Assembly: GCA_037176725.1 (NCBI GenBank)
Contig: JAZBRS010000029.1
Span: forward strand, 44,836,001 to 44,900,000
DNA from: Posidonia oceanica
Taxonomy: Eukaryota; Streptophyta; Magnoliopsida; Alismatales; Posidoniaceae
Length of the DNA stretch: 64,000 nt
Direction: 5' to 3'
Positions 21,606-32,605 of this stretch are shown piece by piece. The notes beneath the pieces are model-generated. The model had not been told where the DNA came from. It did not search any database and was given only the letters and a program-made list of their open reading frames with translations. The stretch's first letter is position 1. Each line of letters opens with the position of its first letter. Position numbers and translations under genes: made by a program.

Positions 21606-24167
21606 TGTGACCGCCCGCCACTCGACCGACGACCCGGTCGCACGCTGCCAAAGCTCGTGTGCACCGGTCGGCATAGAGGGAGGAAGACACGGTCAGTGGT
21701 GAATCCGGAGAGGAAAACTCGACTCGAAAACACCCGGAAAACTAGCGAAGAACGCAAAGGAAAACGAAAATAAAGAAGGCATGGAGTCACCACCTAATCT
21801 ATTAAAACGAAGAGACTAGGAAAATCGTGTAAAGCATGCAAGAAAATTCATACAAACAAAAAGGATGCCAATCCGATCCAAATGTATATGACACAAGGTC
21901 AATGCGGTCCAGAGAAAGGGTAAGGACTCCTATTGCGCGTAGGGAAGGTGTTAGGCACCCCCGACACGCCCGAGGAGATCGATCATTCTTGGCTAATCCG
22001 CTCTTGTGTGGCAAATGTTGGAAAATGAATGCCAGTTTATATTCGCCCTAAGGTGGTATGCCAGATGTAATTATAAACCATGCGAAGCTTAGCAAAACCT
22101 TGTTAAATGTGACTAGTTAAAGATTAAAATGCCATAAAAAAAAGTGAAAACAGGCTGGAGAAGCAAAATCGGGGTGCAAAACCTGGAAACCACTGTTATA
22201 CTACATGCTTGGATGCTAGAACGTGCTTTGGAAGCAATCAAACATTAAAAACGAGGTTCGAGTTGGAAACGATTCGAAGAAACTGAATGCAGCAAACTTA
22301 AAGCATTGGACGTTGGAGTAACCAGCGTCCTATGTAAGATGCTGGAACAGCCAGCATCCAACACAGAAGACAAAAAAACCTACAGAAAAACATGCTTATT
22401 TAACGAAGTAATATTTTGACGCCAAATAAAAGCCATGGACAAAATGGATCAAGCCAGATAAACAGAGCAGAATAATCAAAGCACTGGATCAAAAATCAGA
22501 CAAGAAATCTAGAGGTTACTGACCCATAACGTTAGATGCTATAAATCCTGCGTCTAATGTAAGACGCGGGTAGCATTAGTGTCCAACGTAGAAGGGACAA
22601 ATCCCAGAAAACCTAGCTTGCAATCTGATAAAAAACATTACATAGACTTGGAAATAACTGAAAAGGACCCAAATCTTAACATGCACACATGAATCAGATA
22701 AACATTGCAAGTAAAAAGCGATTTTAAGATGTAAGAATGTAGAATAACATCCTGAGGTGTAAGACGCTAATGGTACCCGCGTCCTACATAAGATGTTTGG
22801 AACTGCGCGTCCTACACCCAGACAGAACATTTGAAAAACATGGAGAGGGAAACCAAGCTGAAATCGATGCATGATTCCTAACATGACATCTAGATGCATA
22901 AAGGGAAGCATACAAGATATTAAATCATGTTGGACATCAACCAAACCACGATAGCAAGGAAAATAGCTAACCAGAGTTAACAGAGGTGTTGGATGCTGCC
23001 ACCGGACGCGTCCAACATTAGACATGCCAGGTTATGCGTCTAACAAGTCAGTAAACTTCCTGGCAAGAATCGATGCTCAAATCGGTCCAAAACAGATAAC
23101 TAAATAGCAAGTAAGCATAAGCATGCAATAACGAACTTGAACATGTATTTGAAAGCAAAAATGGGCGCGCAGGTTGCTCCGCCCACCTCCTCCCTCTTGC
23201 CGCAGGCGTTCATGGCTTTTCTGGCCACCTAGGTGGCCGGAGAGCCATGAAGCTTGGCTGTGAGGCTCTGATACGATGAGGAGGGAGATGAGGGATGCGC
23301 AAGAGAGAAAAATCTACCTGTACGTGGCCCAAGGGAGCTGTATGCGTGGCCGACAGGAGCTGACAGATGGCTGTGGACGGCGACTTGGATGGATGGCCTG
23401 GAAAAGGGGGAAACGCTTGGGAAGGTTCCTCTCACATGGAGGGAGCTCTCTGGATTGCTCTGGGAGGTTGGGAGGCTCTAGTGCTCTCTCAATTATCTCT
23501 GGAATGCACAGGGGTCGGTGAAGGAGATGGGTTGGGATGGTTTTGATTGGTCAAGGCTACACAGAGGGTCTTGGTGGCAAGGCAAGGTGGAGAGGAGATC
23601 GTGGGATCGTGGAGGCATGGGTGCGAGGTCGTGGGAGGTGTTAAGGGAGGTGAAAGTCAAGAATGGTGTCAGGCCGGCATGGGTGGCCGTTTGCGCGGGA
23701 GGAGAACTATGTGGGTGGCTGAGGCTTGGCTGGGCGGTTTCGGGGTGCAGCACCAGTTCATGGGCCGTGCTAGGTGGTGGGGCGGTCTGTGGGAAGCAGT
23801 GGCGTTGGCAGAGGAGGCCTTAGGTGCGGCGGAGGGTGACCAAAGGGGCTGCTGCGAGGGCATTGGCTGGACACTAACACAGCAAGCGTCTAACGTCCCA
23901 GAGTGGTTTTAGGGGTATTTTGGGATTTTTAGCTTAGGTTAAGGCTTAAGATTGGCTTAGGTGTGGTTTAGGTGGGTTTTAGGTTTGGATGAGGTTTTGG
24001 GCTAGATTTGGGATTGGGCCAAGGATTAGGTCAAGGATTAGGTCATGGATTAGGTCGAGGATTAGGTCGAGGATTAGGATTTGGAGGTGAGGGTCCGCCA
24101 TGCCGCAATCCGAGCAAGCTTCCAGAAAGGTCCATCAACGAACAGTTGTCAAAACGGGGTGTCTACA
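21606..24167 (-). repeat. LTR1: 3' LTR of element D (about 2.56 kb)
   Basis: The right end reads GTGTCTACA, that is TGTAGACACC as the LTR start on the minus strand, followed on the right by the PPT. The left end was placed at TGTGACCG by aligning the region gccaaagctcg with the last 45 bases of LTR B. It holds the reversed conserved core (21921-21995), the reversed GGAGTCACCACC motif (21784), several GCGTC(T/C)TA palindromes (22320-23050) and a 12-13-base repeat aaggattaggtc (about 24010-24075). It is much shorter than LTR2 and LTR3 and starts differently (TGTAGAC, not TGTTGAC). Confidence 0.7.
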
Positions 24168-24190
24168 GATGCCCTTCCTAGAGCAAGGTC
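24168..24190 (-). other. Polypurine tract of element D
   Basis: On the minus strand the bases before TGTAGACACC read GCTCTAGGAAGGGCATC, matching in position and sequence the purine-rich GGGAGGGGCATC before LTR2 and LTR3. It would prime plus-strand DNA synthesis. Confidence 0.65.
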
Positions 24191-24540
24191 AAGGGAACCG
24201 AGGTCGATGCTCCAGGTTGACAAAGACACCCCGCCGAACTGGCAGGAGCACAGATGCTGTTGGCATGGGTCACTTATTCGGCGGATACATCGAAAGTCAT
24301 GACTCGTTGCCGCAATACAAGTGCAAATGTAGATGCAAATGCATGATGCAAAGATTGTACTAATGCTCATCGCGCTGAACTCCACTGGGGGAGGCACGGG
24401 TGATGCATGCTGATGTGATGCGAGATGCGACTCTGCTAGGGAAAATATGAGATGGTAGTGTGTATGTGATGCTGATGTTGCTATCTAGCATGTGGTGCTG
24501 GTACTACTACCTAACATGCGTTGCTGATGCAATGAATTAT

Positions 24541-24840
24541 GAGTTGACAGACTCATCACCGGATAGTTTGGGTTATCGGCCCAAGGAGTTGACGGACTCG
24601 CGGCCAGATAGTTTGGGCTATCAGCCTAAGGAAAAAACACCTAACATTGTAACGGATGTCATCCGGGTAATACGGGTTACCAAACCAAGAAGGATATCGA
24701 GGGTAGCAAAACAAAGATGCCCCTGGTATCAGGGAGATGATACCAAGGGTAGCTAGAAGTGCTCCTGGCATCGAAAGGAAGGTTAGACAGTATGATGGGT
24801 GTCGACCGAGTAGTTAGGGCTGCTAGCCCAGAAGAGAAGA
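24541..24840. repeat. Double-hairpin units in the 3' region of D
   Basis: Two units start at 24541 and 24586: GAGT tgacag ACTC, then GATA gtttgggt TATC and GCCC. A relative of the ggtgtcgaccgagtagttagggctgctagccc type lies at 24797-24830, and a GGTATC/GATACC hairpin at about 24725-24745. The same modules are multiplied in E and F. Confidence 0.7.
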
Positions 24841-25019
24841 AAGATAGCTTGTCCTCGCCTGAGGAAGCAAGCAGACGGTTGGAGCCGTACGAAATAAAAG
24901 GGGGCAAAATCCGCTGCTAACAAAGTAGGTAAGAAAAAGGGGCATCTTTTCTTCTACCAAGGCGGCAAAGCAAGCGGGACTCTGTCCGCCTGGAGCGAAG
25001 TCGCGCAAAGGATGATAAT

Positions 25020-26225
25020 TGGTAATTTTCAGACTTACCGACTGGAAGGGGCACGATGTAATAAATGATTGGTTTCGGACCCATCGACCGCAAAAGGGGG
25101 AGAAAAGAGTGATAAGTTTCAGACTTATCGATCGGAAAAGCGAATAGAAGAGTAATAAGTTTCGGACTTATCGACCGGAAGCGATAGTTTACGGTCCTAT
25201 CAACCGAAAGGGATGCAAATGATAAGTTTCAGACTTATCGACTGGAAGTGATAGTTTACGGTCCTATCAACCGGAAAGGATGCAAATGATAAGTTTTGGA
25301 CTTATCGATCGGAAGGATGAGTTTCAGACTCATCGACCGCAAAGGGAAATGCAAATGATAAGTTTCGAACTCATCGACTGCAAAGGGAAATGCAAATGAT
25401 AAGTTTCAGACTTATCGACCGGAAGGATGAGTTTCGGACTCATCGACTGCAAAGGAAAATGCAAATGATAAGTTTTGGACTTATCAACCGGAAGCGATAG
25501 TTTACAGACCTATCAACCGGAAAGGATGCAAATGATAAGTTTCAGACTTATCGACTGGAAGGATGAGTTATGGACTCATCGACCGCAAAGGAAAATGCAA
25601 ATGATAAGTTTCAGAGTTATTGACCAGAAGCAATAGTTTACGGTCCTATCAACTGGAAAGGATGCTAATGATAAGTTTCGTACTTATCGACCAGAAGGAT
25701 GAGTTTTGGACTCATCGACCGCAAAGGGAAATGAAAATGATAAGTTTCGGACTTATCGACTGGAAGGATGAGTTTTGGACTCATCGACCGCAAAGGGAAA
25801 TGCAAATGATAAGTTTCGGACTTATCGACCGGAAGTGATATTTTACGGACCTATCAACTGGAAAGGATGCAAATGATAAGTTTCGGACTTATCGACCGGA
25901 AGGATGAGTTTCTGACTCATCGATTGCAAAGGGAAATGCAAATGATAAGTTTTGGACTTATTGATTGGAAGGACGAGTTTCAGGCTCATCGACTGCAAGG
26001 AAAATGCAAATGATAAGTTTTAGACTTATCGATCGGAAGGATAAGTTTCAGACTCATCGACTGGAAAGGGAAATGCAAATGATAAGTTTCAGACTTATCG
26101 ACTGGAAGGAGAAATGCAAATGATAAGTTTCGGACTTATCGAATGGAAGGATGAGTTTCGGACTCATCGATCGCAAAGGTAAAGGCAAATGATAAGTTTC
26201 GGACTTATCGACCGGAAGGATGATG
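25020..26225. repeat. Hairpin satellite: alternating GATAAGT and GATGAGT units
   Basis: About 30 units of 30-40 bases. Most read GATAAGT ttcgg ACTTATC gaccggaag or GATGAGT ttcgg ACTCATC gaccgcaaaggg, with a third type GATAG tttacggtc CTATC. The two arms of each unit stay complementary even where unit types differ. Spacers such as gaaatgcaaat are shared. No coding sense. Confidence 0.92.
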
Positions 26226-26775
26226 GGAGCACCAAAACCCGAAAGCCGGGCAAAAGCTGTGAATGGGCCTGTGACAGTTTAGGAATGTCAGCTTGGATGC
26301 AGGTGGGAGAGCAATACCATAGGGCAGCAAAAAAGATGCCCACTGGTATCAGGGATGATACCAAGGGACAGTCGAAGCGCCCTTGGCATCGAAAAGCGAA
26401 GGATATAGACAAAACTGACGTGTTTGTCAAACGGGCAGTTAAGGGGTGCTAGCCCGAATGAAGATCCGGGCGAGAGTGCTTGACGGCTTTACTTGATGTA
26501 GTTCCAGCATTGATCTGCAGAGATTCTGATGTTCTGATGAAACACAGGGGCCTTCTAATGCAGTATCATGCAACATTCTGATAGCAAACCGGACAGGCAG
26601 CTCAATATGTGATTTGCAAGAATATGCACGCATCAAGTTGTGAAAGGCAAATTCAACATACAAGCAGATTGCAAAACAAACATCATTGCATTGATTAAGT
26701 CTTGATTACATGCCCACAGCTGGGTGGAACAAAATACAATAAGACTTAAACCGGACACGTAACTGCGTGAGTGTC

Positions 26776-28044
26776 CTAACCAGTTCGAGCCCTCTTGGAG
26801 CTCCTGGTGTCAGGGAATAGAGGTGCGTCAGGCAGGATCTCGTTGATGGGTCAGAGCCCCTGTACCTCAGTCACATACTCAGAAGTGCAACCTGAGCCTC
26901 TCACAGCTGCAATGTCTGTCGACTGCACTCCATGGCGCATTAGGTTGGCAAGTTCCGTTGTAGCAGCAGTTGTGCTAAGAGGATAGGCCTGAAGGAGCCT
27001 AGGCGCTGTGCTGTTGACAAAGGTGCCCTACTGAAAGCCAAACTGCCGCATGACTCGGATAGGGTGATATTCCACACCCCTGGTGAATCCTGGCAGCACC
27101 ACTAGTCGCATGTCATGGGTGCTAAAGAAGACAGTGAACGGCTCAACCACGGATGGGATGATACGCTAGGTTACTGCATTATCTGTTAGCTCTGACAGCT
27201 CCTCGTATTCTTCCTAGACGCTCTTGATAGTCTGGGCATGGCTGCTGTGGCAGTAAGACTCAAAGGCCGATCTCTGTGGGTGCAGGAGGTCCATTCCCAG
27301 ATGCCTTGCTAGCCAAACCTGTACCAAGGCCCCGCAGCCGTGGAAGTGGTGGCAGCGGTGTGAGATGCGGTCCAGTCTGCGGTAGGTCTCTGCTAGGACT
27401 ACTGGTGCCAGGTCGATCTACCGGGTTACCACAGCAAGTGCAATTTCAGCAATCTCAATGGCAACCGTCATCCGACTGTGGCTGAAGATCAACTCGTCTA
27501 AGAAGCAGGTAACAAAACCCCAGAGCCACAGTTCATCCCCGAGCTCGGCATGCTTTTTGGTGACTTCATCAAAGTACCCCAGGCAGAGCATGGGCATGGG
27601 CACATTCGGGCAGATCAATCTTTCCTGGCAGTCCGCAGTAGAGAGTTCGAACAGTTGGCTTAAGACCTCAATATATCCGCTACGCCTCATGAAGATGATT
27701 GGTCCCATGAGCTTGGAGAAGCCGCAGATCCGGCATACTTCCTCTAGTGTAAGTATCAGCTTTGTTCTGCCGAAGCGGAAGACATGGTGCACCAGCTTCC
27801 AGAATCTCACCGCAGTGCATAGGAGGTGTCGGCTCACCTCTACATCAGCTGCCCTCAAAAGCTTGGATGGTACGCCACACAGGCGCAGCCTCTCGCGGTC
27901 CTCTTCGGTGAGTTTGCCAATCCACTCTCGAAGGGTCTTGGAGCAATGTGCTGGGGTTACCAAGGTGGGGAAACCCATCTCACTGGTAAGGAGGGATGGA
28001 ACAGGGGTACTTGAGAGAAGAATTGATGCAACATCTATGAGTAC
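26776..28044 (-). pseudogene. Extra ORF of element D, plant-mobile-domain-like
   Basis: One minus-strand frame runs from a splice-acceptor-like TTTATAG near 28045 to TAG at 26776, broken by five stops (27418, 27214, 27166, 27028, 26851). The intact part (27418-27978) includes LREWIGKLTEEDRERLRLCG, FWKLVHHVFRFGRTKLILTL then EEVCRICGF, and beyond the stops RGVEYHPIRVMRQFGF. This order (FWD/K...FRFG...LTLEEV, later RQFG) resembles plant mobile domain / DUF7745-type proteins, known both as plant nuclear proteins and as parts of transposons. It lies between integrase and the 3' LTR in the same orientation. Its job in the element is unknown. Family assignment is from memory. Confidence 0.6.
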
Positions 28045-28059
28045 CTATAAACAAAGCTG

Positions 28060-29490
28060 TTCATCAATCTAGATTATATGCAGGCACACAATACTGACTA
28101 TCAAAGAAGCAGATGCGCATATCAATGCTGATAAAGCAGTTCATATTGCAGCTAACATTCAGATCACAGGAACCAAGCACAATCAGTCATGCAAAGGGAC
28201 TTCGTCCGTGCAGAGCGAAGTCGCACACAGAAGCACACTTGTCCTCGTCTGTGAGGGGGGCAAGCAAAAGGAGCTTCGTCCGCTTGGAGCGAAGTCGCAA
28301 AAAGGAGTACACTTGTCCTCAGAGTGAGGCAACAAGCGAAAGGGGCTTTGAAGTTGCACAGGGGATTGCTGGTAATGATGGGCCATGCAAGCCCATGGTC
28401 CCTGAGGGACCCCAAGGCGCCGAAGTTGTTCTGCTATTTCTAAGATGACCATTCTGCCTTTGGCTATTGACATTCTACGAGCTACTACGCTGACAGTGGT
28501 AACTTGCTATGAGGCTTATCTGTGCTTGAATTGGGCGATAGCCCAGCGAGTGGGAAGTTTGGACCAATGGTTCGTGGGCGGTCAACCCATCTTGGCAAAA
28601 GTACTGTCCTAGTGCCGAGCAAAGCCTCACAGAGTGGGAGGGAGAGAGCAAAGGGGATGATTAATGCTAGATAAATGCGTGCATGATTTATGCTAGATTT
28701 CTATTGCCCTCAGTATATGGAGTGCTTGATACTTGCTGCAAAGGAAAGGAGCGGTCTCTGATTCACCAGACTCTACTCGTACTCCTAACTTGTTGGTGGC
28801 ACTCCGGAATAGGTGATGATCTTGTGTTAAGGTGGTGGTGTGGTGAGGACAGGCTCCATGCCAAACTCTTAAGAACCTACACCTACTTTTTTCATTTTTT
28901 CCTTTTCTTTTACTCCCACATAGGCATATAGGTTCTCCCTATCCCTGGCTTGGAGGTAATGGGCGCCTGGTTTGAAGTTGGGAGCTGCTGCTAGACAGGG
29001 GTGGCTAGGCCCTGTGGGACTTGAGGATTCCCCAGGCGTGAACTTCGACTCCTCTCCAAGGTGAACTAGAGGGATAAGGTTATACTGCTCGCTACTATCT
29101 CTAGGGCTGACTTCTGTCTTCTTTTGTCTTTTATGCCCGTGCTTAGACGTGTATTTTTCTAGTTCACACTCTCTCACACCCTAGCATTTTGTCTCCCTCA
29201 GGAGGTGTAAGTCCTAGGGGATTTTTGGCATTTCACCTATCCTCATTGAGTGGTGGCTCCCTCATTGGTTAGGACATCTAAGTAGTGTCGAGTGAGGTAG
29301 AGTGGACTCTTTCCAGAGCAGGCAAGCATCTCCAATTTTTGTCATCGGGCTATGATTGTAATGCACATGATATACATATTTTCTTTCTCTCTTTTTTTTT
29401 TTCTGATAAGTAAACATGACTAAGATGCGTGTGAATGTAAATGCATGAAGTGAAAGAAAGAGGACTCTGCAAGGTAGCAGCGGCTTCAGG
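28060..29490. other. Non-coding region between extra ORF and integrase of D
   Basis: No convincing protein. It holds hairpin words at 28195-28345 (CTTCG...CGAAG and CTTGTCCTC...GAGG) that also occur near 24850-25010. The part 28450-29490 shows no repeat or motif recognised, apart from GGGCGATAGCCC at about 28539. Confidence 0.5.
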
Positions 29491-30800
29491 CTACTGGTAG
29501 TACTTCTTGAGGTAGCACGAGTTGACTGGTTCTGATTGCTCAACTTGGTCCATGTCCTCAAGGACTGCTGCACCATCGGAGAAGACTCGCTTGATCAGAA
29601 ATGGGCCGTGCCAGTTGGGCCGGAATTTGCCTCAACTGTCTGGGAGATGAATGGCTCGCAGGACCATATCTCCGGGCTGGAAGCTTCTAGGCCTAACCTT
29701 CTTCTGTAAGCTTTGGCCGATCGCTTATGATAACACTGAGCATGATGCATGGCCTGCAACCTCTATTCATCAATCAGATTCAGCTGGATGCAGCGGTCTT
29801 CGACCCATTCCGCTTCCTCCAGCTCAGCTTCTCGTAGGATCCGCAGTGAGGGGATCTCTACTTCGACGGGCAACACCGCCTCCATGTCGTACACCAGTGA
29901 GTACGGGGTTGCTCCTGTCGAGGTCCGGACTGATGTCCTGTATGCCTACAGCGCGTACGGAAGCTTGTCATGCCAGTCCTTATGAGTCTCTGCCATCTTT
30001 TTTAAGATCTTTACAAGGTTTTTATTGGCAGACTCTACTGCACCGTTCATTTGCGGCCGGTAAGGTGAGGATCTGTGATGTCTGATCTTGAAGCTATGCA
30101 GGTAGTCTTCGATCCTCTTAGCTATAAAGTTGGAGCCATTGTTAGAGATGAGCGCGTGTGGGACCCCATACCGGGCTATAATGTTGTTTTTGATGAACTT
30201 CTATATAGCTGCGGCGGTAACTGTCTTGTAAGAGGCTGCTTCCACCCACTTGGTAAAGTAGTCAATTGCCACGAGGATAAAGCGATGACCGTTGGAGGCT
30301 ACTGGATGTATAACACCGATGACATCAATCCCCTAGGTGGAGAAAGGCTATGGCGATGACATGCTATGAAGCTGCTGTGGGGGAGCATGAATAAAATTCC
30401 CATGGATTTGACAGTTGTGACATCTGCACACAAATTGGTAGCAATCCGCCTCCATGGTTGACCAGAAATAGCCCTGAAGCATGATCTTCTTGGCCAGTAG
30501 CACACCGTTCATGTGAGGGCCGCAGGTCCCTGCATGGACATGAAGCATCAGTGTGTCAGCCTCTCTCTTGCCTACGCAGCATAGGAGCATCTGATTGTAG
30601 GATCTTCTGTAGAGATGCCCTGCTCCTAGCACATACTTCAACATCAGACGCGCCAAACTCTTTCTATCTGCTGCTAAGGCGCTAGGTGGGAGGCTACCAG
30701 ACTCCAGAAAGACCTTAATATCATGGTACCATGGTGGTTCCTCTGCTGGATCTGCCTCCTCGTTGCTCATGCAGTGTGCAGGCTGTTCTACATGAGTGAC
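29491..30800 (-). pseudogene. Element D integrase
   Basis: The frame ends at TAG 29491 after CYLKKYYQ, a typical Tat pol end. The zinc-binding part lies at about 30400-30620 (LHVHAGTCGPHMNG, then CRCHNCQIHGNF). The core end around 29800-30000 reads HKDWHDKLPYALWAYRTSVR and [20 protein letters not shown], strongly conserved in Tat integrases. Between about 30000 and 30350 the frame is broken by stops. It would join the element's cDNA to chromosomal DNA; here it is inactive. Confidence 0.85.
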
Positions 30801-31115
30801 TGATACGTCCACTGCACGATCCTCGAGTATAGAGATCCAAGATGCTAAGGTTGCCAAAGCATCTGCATAGGCGTTCCTAGCTCTGTTCATGTAAGTGAAG
30901 CGGATTTCTTCAAAATGTTCAATTAGCATCAGCAGGTATTCATGATAAGGCACCAACTTGGGATCCTTGGTCTTCCAATCACCATTGACCTGGGAGATGA
31001 CCAGCATCACATCTCTATGCACATGCAGCTTTCGCATCTCGTGCTCGAGTGCGACTTTCAGTCTCAGAATGCAGGCTTCGTATTCTACCTCGTTATTGGT
31101 GTAGGGGAAGGTCAT
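30800..31115 (-). pseudogene. Element D second RNase H (aRNH)
   Basis: The stretch TNNEVEYEACILRLKVALEH, then VISQVNGDWKTKDPKLVPYH and AYADALATLASWI, is the second, archaeal-type RNase H found in Tat elements. The usual G-D-S around the second catalytic Asp reads R-D-V. Its frame is continuous with the integrase zinc region. Presence of this domain is the main reason for the Tat assignment. Confidence 0.85.
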
Positions 31116-31214
31116 CTTCCTTGCAAATGGAATCAGCTCTCCCTACGGTGTTGATAGGACAGCGTCGATGCCCCTGCCTCTCCTATTGACTACGCTATTG
31201 AAGTACAAATGCCA

Positions 31215-31760
31215 CTATAGTTCATCCTCAGGATCCTTCTGCTTGGAATCCTCCATGGCAAATAAGATATCCTCATCAGGGAACTGTGTCTGCAGCGGCT
31301 GATATTCAGGCAGTGGGAAGTCAACCAGATGATTTGCTATGGCTTGCCCCTTCATTGACCTCTGCGTAACGAAGGTGATGTCATACTGAGACAGTAACAC
31401 TTGCCACTTGACGCATCGGCCTACCATGGCCGGCTTCTGGAAGAGGAACTTGATAGGGTCATGCCGACATAGGAGTTGAACTGGCTATGCCATCATGTAG
31501 TGCCTTAGCTTCTGTGCGGCCCAGACAAGAGATAGGCAGGTTTTCTCTATAGTGCTATACCTATCTTCGCAATCATTGAACTTCTTGCTCAGGTAATAGA
31601 TGGCACACTCCTTTCTACCCGATTCATCATGTTGGCCCAAGACTGCGCCCATGGAATGCTGCGTGGTAAAAACGTAGAGAATCAGAGGTCTCCTTGGCGT
31701 GGGAGGAACCAAAACAGGAGGCTTAATAAGGAGCTGCTTGATCTTGTCAAATGCAGCCTG
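31215..31760 (-). pseudogene. Element D first RNase H
   Basis: RPLILYVFTTQHSMGAVLGQ, then ECAIYYLSKKFNDCEDRYST and LSLVWAAQKLRHYMM, followed in 31215-31427 by GRCVKWQVLLSQYDITFVTQ and KGQAIANHLVDFPLP. This is the RNase H that directly follows RT. Stops occur at about 31485 and 31215. Confidence 0.85.
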
Positions 31761-32600
31761 GCACTCCTCGCTCTAGTTGATCTATGCATTCTTCCTCAGG
31801 AGCATGAAGATCGGCTCACAGATGGGTGTTAGCTGTGCGATGAACCGACTGATGTACTGTAAACACCCTAGCAGGCCTCGGATCTCCTTTTTAGTTCTAA
31901 GGGGTGGCATCTCCATGATGGCTTTTGCCTTACTTAGGTCCACTTCTATTCCCCTTTGACTAACAATGTACCCCAGGAGCTTTCCGGACGATACCCTGAA
32001 TACACATTTGCTGGGGTTAAGGCGGAGCTTGTACTTTCTCAGGTGATCAAAGAGCTTCTTGAGGCAGGCAAGATGATCCTCGGGCTCTCTAGACTTAGCA
32101 ATCATGTCATCCACGTAGACCTCAACTTCTTGGTGCATGAGGTCGTGGAACAGTGCTATCATTGCCCTCTGCTAGGTTGCACCATTGTTTTTTAGCCCAA
32201 ATGGCATAACTTGATAGCAGAAGACTTCGTAGGGGGTGATAAAGGATGCCTTTTCCATGTCTTCTTCTGCCATTCTGATCTAGTTATAGCCGGAGAAGCT
32301 ATCCATAAAAGAGAGCATTCTGTGCCCTACAGTGCTGTTGACTAGGACGTCGATATGCGGTAGTGGGAAATCGTCCTTGGGACTCGCCTTGTTCAGGTTC
32401 CTGTAGTCGATGCACATGTGGACTCGGCCATCCTTCTTGGGCACTGGCACAACATTTGCAAGCCATTCTGGGTAGAGGATGACCTTGAGGAAGCTGACAT
32501 TATGCTGCTTCATGATCTCTTCTTTGATCTTGAGCAGCTACTGTGGTCGCCATCTACTTAGCTTCTGCTTCACTGGCTTTGCATCTAGCTTCAGTGGTAG
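31760..32600 (-). pseudogene. Element D reverse transcriptase, main part
   Basis: Contains YPEWLANVVPVPKKDGRVHM, CIDYRNLNKASPKDDFPLPH, MLSFMDSFSGYN, the catalytic YVDD box (EVYVDDMIAKS) and LNPSKCVFRVSSGKLLGYIV. Stops lie near 32280 and 32515 and a frame change near 32165. The N-terminal part of the domain is on the other side of solo LTR C, at 38831-38999. Confidence 0.92.
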
Positions 32601-32605
32601 GTTGT
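32601..32605. other. Left target-site duplication of C (GTTGT)
   Basis: Identical to 38826-38830. Removing C and one copy rejoins the pol frame of D at VVHN/LPL, as in related Tat elements. Confidence 0.92.

Noticed and set aside
28060..28480. Frames of 83-111 codons on both strands
   Set aside because: They overlap hairpin repeats and have no domain resemblance; no codon or start signal favours any of them.
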